A DNA stretch of 64,000 bases, from contig CBDFMI010000004.1 in assembly GCA_965249615.1 (NCBI GenBank), forward strand, positions 226,813-290,812, given 5' to 3'. Below are positions 17,292 to 27,777 of the stretch, piece after piece (the stretch's first letter is position 1; each line of letters starts with the position of its first letter). A program made the translations under genes and the position numbers. The notes under the pieces are model-generated. The model saw only the letters and a program-made list of their open reading frames with translations, was not told the origin of the DNA and did not search any database. This stretch comes from G963555815 sp965249615 [NCBI: bacterium] (GTDB lineage Bacteria; UBA8248; JACPRG01).

Positions 17292-19085
17292 TTACATCGC
17301 GCACTCGCCTTCGCCGCGTTCGACCTTGTAAGGTTCCTCCTTCCCCCAGTCCTTGTAGAGGTCCAGGGCGTCCCCTTCCGGGGGCTCCAGCACCTTGGAG
17401 ATGCCTTTGAGAACCTCTTCAAACCCTTTTGGCCCTACGCGGTCAACAAAATCGTTGAAGGCCTCATCTGGATTCCGGTTCTCCTGATAATAGACGAGTA
17501 TCTTCCGGAGGGCTTCGGGCGTGCGCTTAGCCGGCACACGAGAGCGAATTCGCTTGCCGATTCGCGCGGCCCCATCCGCATAGGAACCGCCCAGGAAGAC
17601 CTCGTATGCGGGCACCTGATGACCGTTGCCGGCGCCCTTAACGGCCGCCCCGTGGAAGCCGATGTTGGCCAGATGGTGCTGGCCGCAGCTGTTGGGGCAT
17701 CCGCTCATCTTGACGTGGAGGTCTTTGACGAACGGGTCCTTGGTGATCTCATCCTCCAGGAGCGAGTCCCGCAGCGCATGGGCGAGTCCCATGGAGGAGG
17801 TGATCCCCAACTTGCAGCTGTCGGTGCCGGGGCAGGAGGTGACGTCGGTGATGGTATGGACCTCGGTCTCGGCCAGGCCGATGTCCTCCAACTCCCTCCA
17901 GAGGGGGTAGAGTGTCTCCTCGCGCACCCACCTGAAGATGAGGTTTTGTTGATGGGTGGTGCGGGCTCGGCCCCCAGCATACTCCCTGGCGATCCGGGCC
18001 AGGGCGAAGAACTGTTCCGTCCGAATGTCCCCGAGGGGGGCCTTCACAAAGACGGCGTGATAGCCCTTTTGCCTTTGGGGCAGGACGTTGGTGTCCCGCC
18101 AGTGGTCAAAGGCCCGGTTGTCCCCGTCGGACTGTTCGATATGGGTGGGGACGCCGGGAGCGCTGGCGGACTCGTCCTCCAGAAAGAGATAGGACTCCGG
18201 GTCGATGGTCTCCTGGGCCCAGGGTTGCCGCAGTTCTTCGTCTGTCATTTCCCGGAAGGTGTCGATCCCGATGCGGTCGATGAGGAATTTAATTCGGGCC
18301 TTCATCTTGTTCTTTCGGAGCTCGTCCGAGCGGTGGAAAATGCGGATCACTGCCTCGCTGACCCGTAGGTAGTCGGAGATCGGAACGAAGTCGTAGAGCG
18401 TATAGGCAACCCTCGGGAGGATGGCGAGACCGCCCCCGGTGACGATCCGAAAACCCCTGGACTGCTGACCGTTTTCATTTCGGGTCTGCGCCAGAAATCC
18501 CAGATCGTGGATCCCGGTGATGGCGCAGTCGGTGGGGCAGCCAGAGAAGGCCACCTTGAACTTTCTCGGCATGTCCTGCGTAAAGGGGTGCCGGAGGAAG
18601 TAGCGGGCGAAGGCCCCGACGTATGGCGTCACGTCGAAGATCTCGCCTTCGCAGACCCCGGCCATGGGGCAGCTCGTGACGTTGCGGACAGTGTTCCCGC
18701 AGGCCTCCCGGGTGCTGAGCCCCGCCTCCCCGATAATGCGCATGACTTCGGGCGTGTCTTTAAGCGGGATGAAGTGGAGCTGGATATTTTCGCGGGTGGT
18801 GATGTGCCCCTTCCCAAGGGGGACATAGTCTCTGACGACGCGTCCCAGGGCCTCCAGCTGCTCCGCCGTCAAACCCCCAAAAGGGATCTTGATCCGGCAC
18901 ATCTGGACGTCGGCCTGCCTTTGGCCGTAGATCCCTTGGCAGAGTCGAAAGGCGGTGAACTTCCCCGGGTCCCACTCCCCCCGACGAAAACGCGTGGCCT
19001 CGGTCTCGAAGTCGTCGATCTCTTCGGGAAGGACCGGGAGAACGCCCTTTTGCCCCTCGAAGTTTTTGATGTGCTTGAGTTCCAT
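17292..19085 (-). CDS. Assimilatory sulfite/nitrite reductase-type hemoprotein with Cys motifs in both halves
   Basis: This protein of about 597 residues starts at ATG 19085, with AGGAAG nine bases upstream. It is a two-repeat siroheme/[4Fe-4S] reductase that reduces sulfite to sulfide, or nitrite to ammonia. The C-terminal half has CPGTDSC and CPNSC (Cys 418, 424, 463, 467), the normal cluster ligands. The N-terminal half has CPMAGVC and CPTDC (139, 145, 183, 187) in the same spacing, which ordinary enzymes have lost. Lying just downstream of the APS reductase gene, it most likely acts on sulfite. Confidence 0.88.
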   Translation of the reverse strand: MELKHIKNFEGQKGVLPVLPEEIDDFETEATRFRRGEWDPGKFTAFRLCQGIYGQRQADVQMCRIKIPFGGLTAEQLEALGRVVRDYVPLGKGHITTRENIQLHFIPLKDTPEVMRIIGEAGLSTREACGNTVRNVTSCPMAGVCEGEIFDVTPYVGAFARYFLRHPFTQDMPRKFKVAFSGCPTDCAITGIHDLGFLAQTRNENGQQSRGFRIVTGGGLAILPRVAYTLYDFVPISDYLRVSEAVIRIFHRSDELRKNKMKARIKFLIDRIGIDTFREMTDEELRQPWAQETIDPESYLFLEDESASAPGVPTHIEQSDGDNRAFDHWRDTNVLPQRQKGYHAVFVKAPLGDIRTEQFFALARIAREYAGGRARTTHQQNLIFRWVREETLYPLWRELEDIGLAETEVHTITDVTSCPGTDSCKLGITSSMGLAHALRDSLLEDEITKDPFVKDLHVKMSGCPNSCGQHHLANIGFHGAAVKGAGNGHQVPAYEVFLGGSYADGAARIGKRIRSRVPAKRTPEALRKILVYYQENRNPDEAFNDFVDRVGPKGFEEVLKGISKVLEPPEGDALDLYKDWGKEEPYKVERGEGECAM

Positions 19086-19119
19086 CCCCAAGTCTTCCTT
19101 TTGGAAACGGCTATTCAGC

Positions 19120-19824
19120 TTATCTGTGAAGTCCGCATTCGGTCTTCACAAACCCGCGCCAGCGGCCTGCACGACCGTCCTCTCCGAACTTGACAGGCGA
19201 GGTGCAGTGGGTGCATCCGATGCTGGGATAGTCCTGGTCGTGGAGGGGATTGTAGGGGACGTCATGGGCCTGGACATAGTCCCACACTTCCTCTGAGCTC
19301 CATCGGGCCAGGGGGTTCACCTTGACGAGATCGAACTTTTGGTCCCACTCCACGATCCCGATATTGGCCCGACTTGGGGCCTGGTCGCGACGGATCCCGG
19401 TAATCCAGGCTTCGAGGCCGGAGAGGGCCTGCCGAAGGGGCAGGACCTTTCTCAAGTGGCAGCAGCGGTCCGGGTCGTGCCTGTAAAGCTCGGGTCCATG
19501 TTCGATGGCTTGAGCCTCGGGCGAGAGCGAGGAGCGATAGGCCACTGGCCGGACGCCGTATTTCTCCATGATCCGGTCCCGGAGTTCGTAGGTCTCAGGG
19601 AACAGAAATTCGGTGTCCAGGTAAAACACCCTGAGGTCAGGCTCGATCTGAACGGCCATATCCACCAGGGCCATCCCCTCGGCCCCAAAACCGGTGGCCA
19701 GGGCGATCTGGGGGTGAAACTCCCTCAGGGCCCAAGCCAGTACGGCCTGAGGACCCTTTTCTTCGAATTCACGCCCTAACTCTGCGACCAACTCCGGCGA
19801 TAGCTTTTCACTCGTGTGATTCAT
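19120..19824 (-). CDS. cysH: Adenylyl-sulfate (APS/PAPS) reductase, CysH family
   Basis: It reduces activated sulfate to sulfite. The start at ATG 19824 gives 234 residues; an ATG at 19887 would add 21 unconserved residues. Visible are ATGFGAEGM (nucleotide-binding loop), YLDTEFLFPETYELRD, RCCHLRKVLPL, a GIRRDQAPSR block, GCTHCT and the C-terminal ECGLHR. The CC and CxxC pairs are [4Fe-4S] ligands found in enzymes that use APS rather than PAPS. The sulfite reductase gene follows by 34 bp. The leader holds a conserved small ORF. Confidence 0.9.
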   Translation of the reverse strand: MNHTSEKLSPELVAELGREFEEKGPQAVLAWALREFHPQIALATGFGAEGMALVDMAVQIEPDLRVFYLDTEFLFPETYELRDRIMEKYGVRPVAYRSSLSPEAQAIEHGPELYRHDPDRCCHLRKVLPLRQALSGLEAWITGIRRDQAPSRANIGIVEWDQKFDLVKVNPLARWSSEEVWDYVQAHDVPYNPLHDQDYPSIGCTHCTSPVKFGEDGRAGRWRGFVKTECGLHR

Positions 19825-19995
19825 GGATGGCCTTGCAAAGCTGGGTGCTACCGTAAATGACGATTGAGTTTTGAGGTTTTGTCTCATCCGGATTTTTCAA
19901 ACACTCCGCGAAGGACTCCCCCTGTATACGAAGACACAGGGAAAAGTCAGTTAACTATTTGTTTTTAAAGGAAAAGACGAACGAGATGGTCCTTT

Positions 19996-20106
19996 TCAGG
20001 ACCTACTACAGATACAGCCTAGGTGTCCGTGAAGAGACGAATCGTGGGGGGAACCCCCGTAACTGAGGGGCAAATCCTTCGAATATGCTGAGCAGATAAC
20101 CATCAT
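19996..20106 (-). CDS. Upstream ORF A: 36-residue Cys-containing leader peptide
   Basis: This short ORF lies in the leader of cysH, with GAGGAAGGGA just before two in-frame ATGs. It shares the blocks DLPL, YGGSPHDSSL and GHLGCICS with uORF B at 21087-21194 and ends SRS-stop. Over the 26 shared codons ten differ, seven of them synonymously, so the peptide is selected rather than the nucleotides alone. The stop codon lies in the loop of a GGUCC/GGACC hairpin. A role in sensing cysteine or sulfur supply through ribosome stalling is inferred. Confidence 0.7.
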   Translation of the reverse strand: MMVICSAYSKDLPLSYGGSPHDSSLHGHLGCICSRS

Positions 20107-20131
20107 TCCCTTCCTCGGTCTCGAATAACTT

Positions 20132-20160
20132 ACCTTAACTTTGCGGTAAAACCCTGTCAA
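20132..20160 (-). promoter_or_regulatory. Candidate promoter of the cysH leader
   Basis: On the minus strand TTGACA (20160-20155) is followed after 17 bp by TAAGGT, a weak -10. The GCTTGACAGGGTT core is the same as at 21245-21252 ahead of the other leader, which supports a shared promoter design. Confidence 0.45.
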
Positions 20161-20223
20161 GCAAAAAAATCAAGCAATTTGCCCCAAAAAGGGCCGAAAA
20201 TTCTTTAGGGTATCCCTCATCAC

Positions 20224-20988
20224 TTAGAGGGCCATCCTCAGACCCGAGACCAAGAGGACCCCAGCCAGGATGGCCCGAAGAGCCGTCAGGGGGACCCTTG
20301 AAGCCAGGCGAGCGCCCAAGAGGACGCCCGGGATCGATCCCACGAGGATCTGGCCCACGAGGGTGAAGTCCACGGTTCCCAGGGAGAAATGGCCCATTCC
20401 AGCCAGTCCGAGAAGCAGGATCGCGTGGGTGATGTCTGTCCCCACGACCTCCCTGGCGTTGAGCGAAGAGCCGACCAGAAGGAGGGCCACAATGATTGTC
20501 CCCGAGCCCACTGAAGTCACTGTGACGAGGAATCCTACGGCAGCGCCCGTCACGATCAAGGCGCGATTCGAGAGGAGAAGATCCTTCTTGCGCTTGATAA
20601 AGTCCGGGGCCTTCCTGCCAAAAAAGATTAAGACGGCGACCAGGATAAGCGCAAAGCCCAGGGCGTGGCGGACGATCTCGTCCACTAGGGCTCCGTTATT
20701 TCCCTTGAGGAAGGCGAGAAAGAGTATCCCGACCGCCGCTCCCGGCAGGCTCCCCACCGCGAGCCGCTTCACCATGTCAAGATTGACGTTCGCCTGGCGA
20801 TAGTGTTGGACCGCCCCAAAGACCTTCGTCACAAACCCGTACACGAGGTCTGTCCCCACAGCCACGACGGGGCGCACGCCCATCAGGATCAAAAGGGGCG
20901 TCATCAGGGCGCCGCCCCCCATTCCTGTGAGCCCCACTAATATCCCAGTGCCGAAGCCCGCGAGGGCGATATAAAGGTCAAACTCCAT
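20224..20988 (-). CDS. TauE/SafE family sulfite/organosulfonate-type permease
   Basis: This protein of about 254 residues has seven or eight hydrophobic helices. The ATG at 20988 (MEFDLYIALAGFG) is preferred over an upstream TTG at 21021 because GFGTGILVGLTGMGGGALMTP is the family N-terminus. The second half repeats the pattern with VGFLVTVTSVGSGTIIVALL. Family members move anions such as sulfite, sulfoacetate or thiosulfate. The shared leader element with cysH points to sulfur traffic here. Confidence 0.85.
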   Translation of the reverse strand: MEFDLYIALAGFGTGILVGLTGMGGGALMTPLLILMGVRPVVAVGTDLVYGFVTKVFGAVQHYRQANVNLDMVKRLAVGSLPGAAVGILFLAFLKGNNGALVDEIVRHALGFALILVAVLIFFGRKAPDFIKRKKDLLLSNRALIVTGAAVGFLVTVTSVGSGTIIVALLLVGSSLNAREVVGTDITHAILLLGLAGMGHFSLGTVDFTLVGQILVGSIPGVLLGARLASRVPLTALRAILAGVLLVSGLRMAL

Positions 20989-21086
20989 CCAAATACTCCA
21001 CGAAGAAATTTCGCCGCACAAAAAAGTAGCGGGAAATTCAATTAACTATTTGTTTTTAAAGGGTAAAACGAACGAAGTGGTCCTTT

Positions 21087-21194
21087 TCAGGACCCGCTAC
21101 AGATACAGCCCAGGTGTCCGTAAAGAGAGGAATCGTGGGGAGAACCCCCGTAGGTAAGCGGTAAATCTATTCTGTATCTCAAATCATCAGTCAT
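21087..21194 (-). CDS. Upstream ORF B: 35-residue Cys-containing leader peptide
   Basis: This is the partner of uORF A, in the leader of the TauE/SafE gene. AAGGGAACGAGCC precedes the ATG, giving a good SD. The peptide carries LPL, YGGSPHDSSL and GHLGCICS and ends SGS-stop. The stop is inside the loop of the GGUCC/GGACC hairpin. Just downstream CCCGCTAC (21026-21033) can pair with GTAGCGGG (21094-21101) and is followed by six T, so a terminator-like fold could compete with translation. Its regulation by cysteine is inferred, not shown. Confidence 0.7.
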   Translation of the reverse strand: MTDDLRYRIDLPLTYGGSPHDSSLYGHLGCICSGS

Positions 21195-21221
21195 GGCTCG
21201 TTCCCTTTTGGATTTCTATAC

Positions 21222-21250
21222 ACGATAGACACCCATGGGAACCCTGTCAA
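21222..21250 (-). promoter_or_regulatory. Candidate promoter of the TauE/SafE leader
   Basis: On the minus strand TTGACA (21250-21245) and TATCGT (21227-21222) are separated by 17 bp. uORF B would start about 25-30 nt into the transcript. Confidence 0.55.
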
Positions 21251-21313
21251 GCAAAAAAACCAAAGGCTTGCCTGGGAGAGGGGGGTCCCTCAGCGATACC
21301 GGGAGGCTAAAGG

Positions 21314-22297
21314 CTAAGGCGAAGACATGCGCCAGAGGTGGACCGTGCCATCCTCTGAGGCCGAGGCGATGAAGTGGCCGTTAGGCGAGAAGGCAATCGA
21401 GTGGATCCAGCCCCCATGCCCCTCAAAGAGCTTCACTTCCAGCCCGGTGGCCCTATCCCAAACGCGGACCGTCTCGTCCACTGACCCAGAGGCCAGCTGT
21501 TTGCCATCAGGTGAGAAGGCCACGGAGGAGATAAGATTTTCATGCCCGTGAAAAGCCCCCGCGTTCTTCGTAAGCAGTCCCACCTCCTCTGTGTTGATCA
21601 TGCGTATAACGGTCACCTGATCGGACGAAGAGGCCAGGAGTTTGCCATCGGGCGAAAACGAGACGGAGAAGATCCGCCATCCATGGTCCGTCATTTTCCT
21701 CATTTCCCGCTTTGACGAGACGTCCCAGATGCGGACGCTGTTGTCAAATGACCCAGAGGCCAGGAGTTTGCCATCGGGTGAAAAGACAACAGAACGGACC
21801 TGGCGAGTATGTCCTTCGAGACGCGCTATTTCCTCCCCTGAGGACACATCCCAGAGGCGGATGGTCTCGTCCACTGACCCAGAGGCCAGAAGACGGCCAT
21901 CAGGTGAGAAGGCGACGGAGTTGACCGGCTTTTCGTGCCCCAGCATTCTCTTTATTTCTTCCCCTGAGGAGACGTCCCAGAGGCGGATAGTGTCGTCCCA
22001 TGACCCTGTGGCCAGGACGCGGCCGTCGGGCGAGAAGGAGACGGCACCGACCATCATTTGATGCCCATCAAATTCTCTCATCTCCTTCCCTGAGGAGACC
22101 TCCCAGAGGCGAACGGTGGCGTCACTGGACCCTGAGGCGATGAGGCGACTGTCAGGCGAAAATGCGACCGCGTGGACCGACCCCTCGTGCCCACTGAGGA
22201 TCTGGGCATCTTCATCTCCAGCGAAGGCGAGAGACGCTGCGAGCAGGACAGGAAAAAGGAAAATCAAGGCCTGAAGGGGCCACCAACGTGTAGGCAT
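21314..22297 (-). CDS. Exported WD40-repeat beta-propeller protein, copy 1
   Basis: This 327-residue protein has a signal peptide (PLQALIFLFPVLLAASLAFA) and then seven WD40 repeats of the form GHxxxVxxVxFSPDGxxLASGSxDxTIRLWD. The repeats are unusually similar to one another, a sign of recent internal amplification. A beta-propeller outside the cytoplasmic membrane is expected, probably a protein-binding scaffold. It is tandem with a paralog at 22413-23291. No enzymatic domain is present. Confidence 0.85.
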   Translation of the reverse strand: MPTRWWPLQALIFLFPVLLAASLAFAGDEDAQILSGHEGSVHAVAFSPDSRLIASGSSDATVRLWEVSSGKEMREFDGHQMMVGAVSFSPDGRVLATGSWDDTIRLWDVSSGEEIKRMLGHEKPVNSVAFSPDGRLLASGSVDETIRLWDVSSGEEIARLEGHTRQVRSVVFSPDGKLLASGSFDNSVRIWDVSSKREMRKMTDHGWRIFSVSFSPDGKLLASSSDQVTVIRMINTEEVGLLTKNAGAFHGHENLISSVAFSPDGKQLASGSVDETVRVWDRATGLEVKLFEGHGGWIHSIAFSPNGHFIASASEDGTVHLWRMSSP

Positions 22298-22412
22298 TTT
22301 AGTCTCCCCTGATTTCCATATCAGAAGGCTTCCCGCCAGATTCCAGGTTCGAGTGAATCACAGTGCGGATTATAACCCAAGGCCGACCGTGGGGGCAATC
22401 CCGATGGGCTGT

Positions 22413-23291
22413 CTACTGCCTTGGACCCTCGGAAGGCCCCTCCGGGGAAACCGTCCACAGGCGAATGGAGTTGTCACCCATTCCTCTAGCAAAGTGGCGG
22501 CCATCGGGTGAGGAGGCGGCCGAGTGGATCCAATCCACACCCTCCTCGGGTCTCTCCGCCGGTTCCCCTGTTGCGACGTCCCAGAGGTGGATGATGATGA
22601 TGTGACTCCCTTCCCCTGAGGCGAGGAGACGGCCGTCGGGCGAGAAGGTGACAGCGTTGACCCCGTGCCTATGCCCCCCCATGCTTCTTAATTCTCTCCC
22701 TGTGGACACATCCCAGAGGCGGGCGGTCTTGTCCGCTGACCCAGAGGCCAGGAGACGGCCATCAGGAGAAAAAGAGACGGAGAAGATGGCCTTCTTGTGC
22801 CCACTCAGAAGTCCAATGTGTCTCCCGGTTGGGACCTCCCAGAGGCGTATGGTCTTGTCCCTTGACCCAGAGGCCAGGAGGCGACCGTTAGGAGAGAAGG
22901 AGAGGGAGTAGATCCAGTCTCTATGGCCCTCGAGGTTCCCCAACTCTTCCCCTGAGGAGATGTCCCAGAGACGAACGGAATTGTCCTTTGACCCTGAGGC
23001 CAGGACGCGGCCGTCGGGCGAAAACTGAGTGGAGTAAACCCAGTCGTCATGTCCCTTCAGATTTCTTAACTCTTCCCCTGAGGAGACGTCCCAGAGACGA
23101 ACGGAACCATCCTGTGACCCTGAGGCGAGAAGGCGACCGTCGGGAGAGAAGGAGAGGGAGATGACCGAGCCCTCATGCCCTCTTAGGGTCAGTGCGTCCT
23201 CCTCCGAATCCGCGGGGAAGGCAGCAGGTCTCGCCAGAAGGATGAGAACGAGGACAACCAAGATTCGAAAAGGCCACTGATGTGCGCGCAT
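22413..23291 (-). CDS. Exported WD40-repeat beta-propeller protein, copy 2
   Basis: This 292-residue protein starts at the ATG at 23291, which has GGAGGAG seven bases upstream; an ATG at 23312 lacks an SD. A signal peptide (FRILVVLVLILLARPAAFPA) is followed by six or seven WD40 repeats sharing RLWDVSSGEEL phrases with the neighbouring paralog. The last repeat is shorter and ends in WTVSPEGPSEG. The two genes are 115 bp apart and probably arose by tandem duplication. Confidence 0.85.
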   Translation of the reverse strand: MRAHQWPFRILVVLVLILLARPAAFPADSEEDALTLRGHEGSVISLSFSPDGRLLASGSQDGSVRLWDVSSGEELRNLKGHDDWVYSTQFSPDGRVLASGSKDNSVRLWDISSGEELGNLEGHRDWIYSLSFSPNGRLLASGSRDKTIRLWEVPTGRHIGLLSGHKKAIFSVSFSPDGRLLASGSADKTARLWDVSTGRELRSMGGHRHGVNAVTFSPDGRLLASGEGSHIIIIHLWDVATGEPAERPEEGVDWIHSAASSPDGRHFARGMGDNSIRLWTVSPEGPSEGPRQ

Positions 23292-23453
23292 CTCACTCTC
23301 CTCCGTTTTCATTGTGCTGAGGGGAGTTCCCCCGTGATAGGGCCACCCAACAAATCACAACATAAATCGTAGCACATCGCGGCGGTCCCGGTGACCCGGC
23401 GGGTGTCCACGACTGTCTTGAACCCACGCCTCACCCCGAGTATCCTTGATCCC

Positions 23454-24260
23454 ATGCGCCTGGTCCTTTCCCTTCTATGCTGCTTATTTGCAAGTCCTGC
23501 GCTTGCCCAGGACCTCCCCATCTTCGACGCCCACGTCCACTACAACCAGTCCGTCTGGGAACGTTTGAGCCCTGAGACCGTCCTCTTCATCCTGAACCGG
23601 GCAGGTGTCGACCGAGCTCTCGTCTCCAGCACCCCCGACGACGGGACCCTTCTCCTTCACGAAACGGCCCCCGGGCGCATCGTCCCCTTCCTCCGTCCCT
23701 ACCGCTCCAACGCGGACGTCGCGACCTGGACAAGAGACCCATCCATTCTGGACTACGTAGAAGAAAGGCTCGAGCGGGGGATCTACCGGGGGATCGGCGA
23801 ATTCCACCTGGGGCCGGGAGACGCGGCCTCGCCCGTCGTCGCTGGGATCCACCGCATGGCGGCCCGCCAGGGGCTCTTTCTCCACGCCCACACTGACGAC
23901 GTGGCCATTGAGGAACTCCTTCAACTGAAGCCGGAGGTCCCCATTCTCTGGGCCCACGCCGGGATGACCGCCTCCGCTGACACGGTCGGACGGCTCCTGG
24001 AGCGCTACCAAACCCTTTGGGTCGAGCTCTCCCTTCGCTTTGATGTGGCCCCAGGCGGAACTCTCGATCCGGCCTGGCGCGTTCTCTTCCTCCGGTTCCC
24101 GGACCGCTTCATGGTGGGGACCGACACCTGGGTCGACGCTCAGTGGCGGAGGCTTCCGGGGATCATCGGTCGTTTCCGGGTCTGGCTTCGCCAGCTTCCC
24201 CCTGACGTGGCCAAGCAAATCGCCTCCGAAAACGCCGAACGTCTCTTTGAAGGACAGTGA
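23454..24260 (+). CDS. Exported amidohydrolase-family (TIM-barrel) protein
   Basis: The ATG at 23454 opens a signal peptide (LVLSLLCCLFASPALA) cleaved before QDLPIFDAHVHYN. The DAHVHY metal motif, FLHAHTDD, WAHAGM and a late GTDTW are the His/Asp ligand set of amidohydrolase_2-type barrels. The mature protein of about 250 residues would act in the periplasm. The substrate is unknown. It is divergent from the WD40 genes. Confidence 0.8.
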   Translation: MRLVLSLLCCLFASPALAQDLPIFDAHVHYNQSVWERLSPETVLFILNRAGVDRALVSSTPDDGTLLLHETAPGRIVPFLRPYRSNADVATWTRDPSILDYVEERLERGIYRGIGEFHLGPGDAASPVVAGIHRMAARQGLFLHAHTDDVAIEELLQLKPEVPILWAHAGMTASADTVGRLLERYQTLWVELSLRFDVAPGGTLDPAWRVLFLRFPDRFMVGTDTWVDAQWRRLPGIIGRFRVWLRQLPPDVAKQIASENAERLFEGQ

Positions 24261-24363
24261 GAGAAAGTCTGTGCGCGCCGCTTAGATTTCGTGGTCTTGT
24301 AACCTGAAGAGAAGTTTGTGAGAATCGAATGCGAGATTTTCTCTCAAATGAGGAAAAAGTAAG

Positions 24364-25668
24364 GTGAAAAAAGAGACCTCCCGGGCTAAGGAGGTTCGCC
24401 GAAAGGCCCGTGAATACCTCCTGGGGATGATGACGTACTACGAGGAGCCCCTGGTGATTGAGCGAGGGCAGGGGGCGACGGTGGTCGATATCGAGGGGCG
24501 GGAGTACCTCGACTTCTTCGCCGGGATCGTCACCGTGGGCCTCGGGCACTGCCATCAGGCCGTGACGGAGCGGACGGTCGAGCAGGCGAGGACCCTTCAG
24601 CACGCCTCGACGCTTTATCTGACGGAGCCCCTGGTCGATATGGGAGAGAGGCTGGCCGAGATCACGCCGGGACGCCTGAAGAAAAGCTTTTTTACCAGCA
24701 GCGGCACCGAGGCCAATGAGACCGCTGTCCTCCTCGCCCGAAGCCACACCGAGAGAAATGAAATTCTGGCCCTTCGCCAGGGCTACACGGGCCGCTCCTC
24801 TCTCGCCATGGGTCTGGCGGGCCAGTCCGCCTGGCGCCTTCCGGGGTCGGATGTCGCGGGGATCGTCCACGCGCCCGGGCCTTACTGCTACCGTTGCCCC
24901 TATGAGAAGACCTACCCGAGCTGCGACCTGGTCTGCGCCCGGGACCTCGAGGACGTCATCCAGACCTCCACCTCCGGGAAAATCGCGGCCTTCCTCGCCG
25001 AGCCCATCCAGGGGCTGGGAGGATTCATCACCCCGCCCAAGGAGTATTTCCAGATCGCCGTCGAGATCGTCCGAAAGTACGGGGGGGTCTTTATCTGTGA
25101 TGAGGTCCAAACGGGTTTCGGGCGAACGGGCACCAAGATGTTCGGCATCGAACACTACGGGGTCGAGCCCGAGATTATGACCGTCGCAAAATCCCTGGCC
25201 AACGGCACCCCCGTGGGTGCGACCATCGCCGTCCCTGAGGTGGCCGACAGCCTGAAAGGTTTTACCATCTCCACCTTCGGCGGAAACGCGGTGTCAATGG
25301 CGGCGGCCGGGGCCACCCTGGACGTCATCATCGGAGAAGACCTGGCCCAGAACGCCCAGGAGATCGGGGTTTATTTCAGGGAGCATCTGGAGGGGTTGAA
25401 GGAGAAATATCCCCTCATCGGGGACGTCCGCGGGATGGGTCTCATCCAGGCCATCGAGCTTGTCGAGGATGGAAAAAGACCGGCCCCGGAGGCGACCAAT
25501 CGGCTCTTTGAGGAAACAAAGAAAAGAGGGCTTCTGATTGGCAGGGGGGGGATCTACCGAAACGTCATCCGCTTCACCCCTCCCATCAATATCCATAAGG
25601 CCGACGTGGATCAGGCGATCCAGATCCTGGATGCTTCCCTAGACGCTGTCCAGACCCAACAGAAATAA
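24364..25668 (+). CDS. Class III PLP aminotransferase (AGXT2/ornithine-type)
   Basis: This 434-residue protein starts at GTG 24364. SSGTEANETAVLLAR binds the PLP phosphate, FICDEVQTGFGRTG carries the Asp that contacts the pyridine nitrogen, and VAKSLANG contains the Schiff-base Lys. A Cys-rich insert (YCYRCPYEKTYPSC) resembles alanine-glyoxylate aminotransferase 2 and related omega-aminotransferases. It transfers an amino group to an oxo-acid. The exact pair is not determined. Confidence 0.88.
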   Translation: MKKETSRAKEVRRKAREYLLGMMTYYEEPLVIERGQGATVVDIEGREYLDFFAGIVTVGLGHCHQAVTERTVEQARTLQHASTLYLTEPLVDMGERLAEITPGRLKKSFFTSSGTEANETAVLLARSHTERNEILALRQGYTGRSSLAMGLAGQSAWRLPGSDVAGIVHAPGPYCYRCPYEKTYPSCDLVCARDLEDVIQTSTSGKIAAFLAEPIQGLGGFITPPKEYFQIAVEIVRKYGGVFICDEVQTGFGRTGTKMFGIEHYGVEPEIMTVAKSLANGTPVGATIAVPEVADSLKGFTISTFGGNAVSMAAAGATLDVIIGEDLAQNAQEIGVYFREHLEGLKEKYPLIGDVRGMGLIQAIELVEDGKRPAPEATNRLFEETKKRGLLIGRGGIYRNVIRFTPPINIHKADVDQAIQILDASLDAVQTQQK

Positions 25669-25703
25669 CAGGTGCCCTTTTCCCCGCAGGCGACCTGGCC
25701 GCA

Positions 25704-27677
<1,974 letters not shown>

Positions 27678-27736
27678 CCGAAGATAAAGATAGCATAGAC
27701 CTGAAAAAGCTACAAGGGCCGAGGCGTCAGAGCAAC

Positions 27737-27756
27737 AAAAAAGGGGTTCGCCCCTT
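27737..27756 (-). terminator. Intrinsic terminator of the IMPase gene
   Basis: On the minus strand AAGGGG-CGAA-CCCCTT followed by a T-run forms a tight tetraloop hairpin 22 bp past the stop codon of the gene at 27778. Confidence 0.8.
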
Positions 27757-27777
27757 CGGTTCGGCGGTGGACACGCT

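Noticed and set aside
19930-20110. Possible S-box, cobalamin or other known riboswitch in the cysH leader
   Set aside because: None of the conserved cores of these classes is present; the conserved ORF explains the similarity of the two leaders better.
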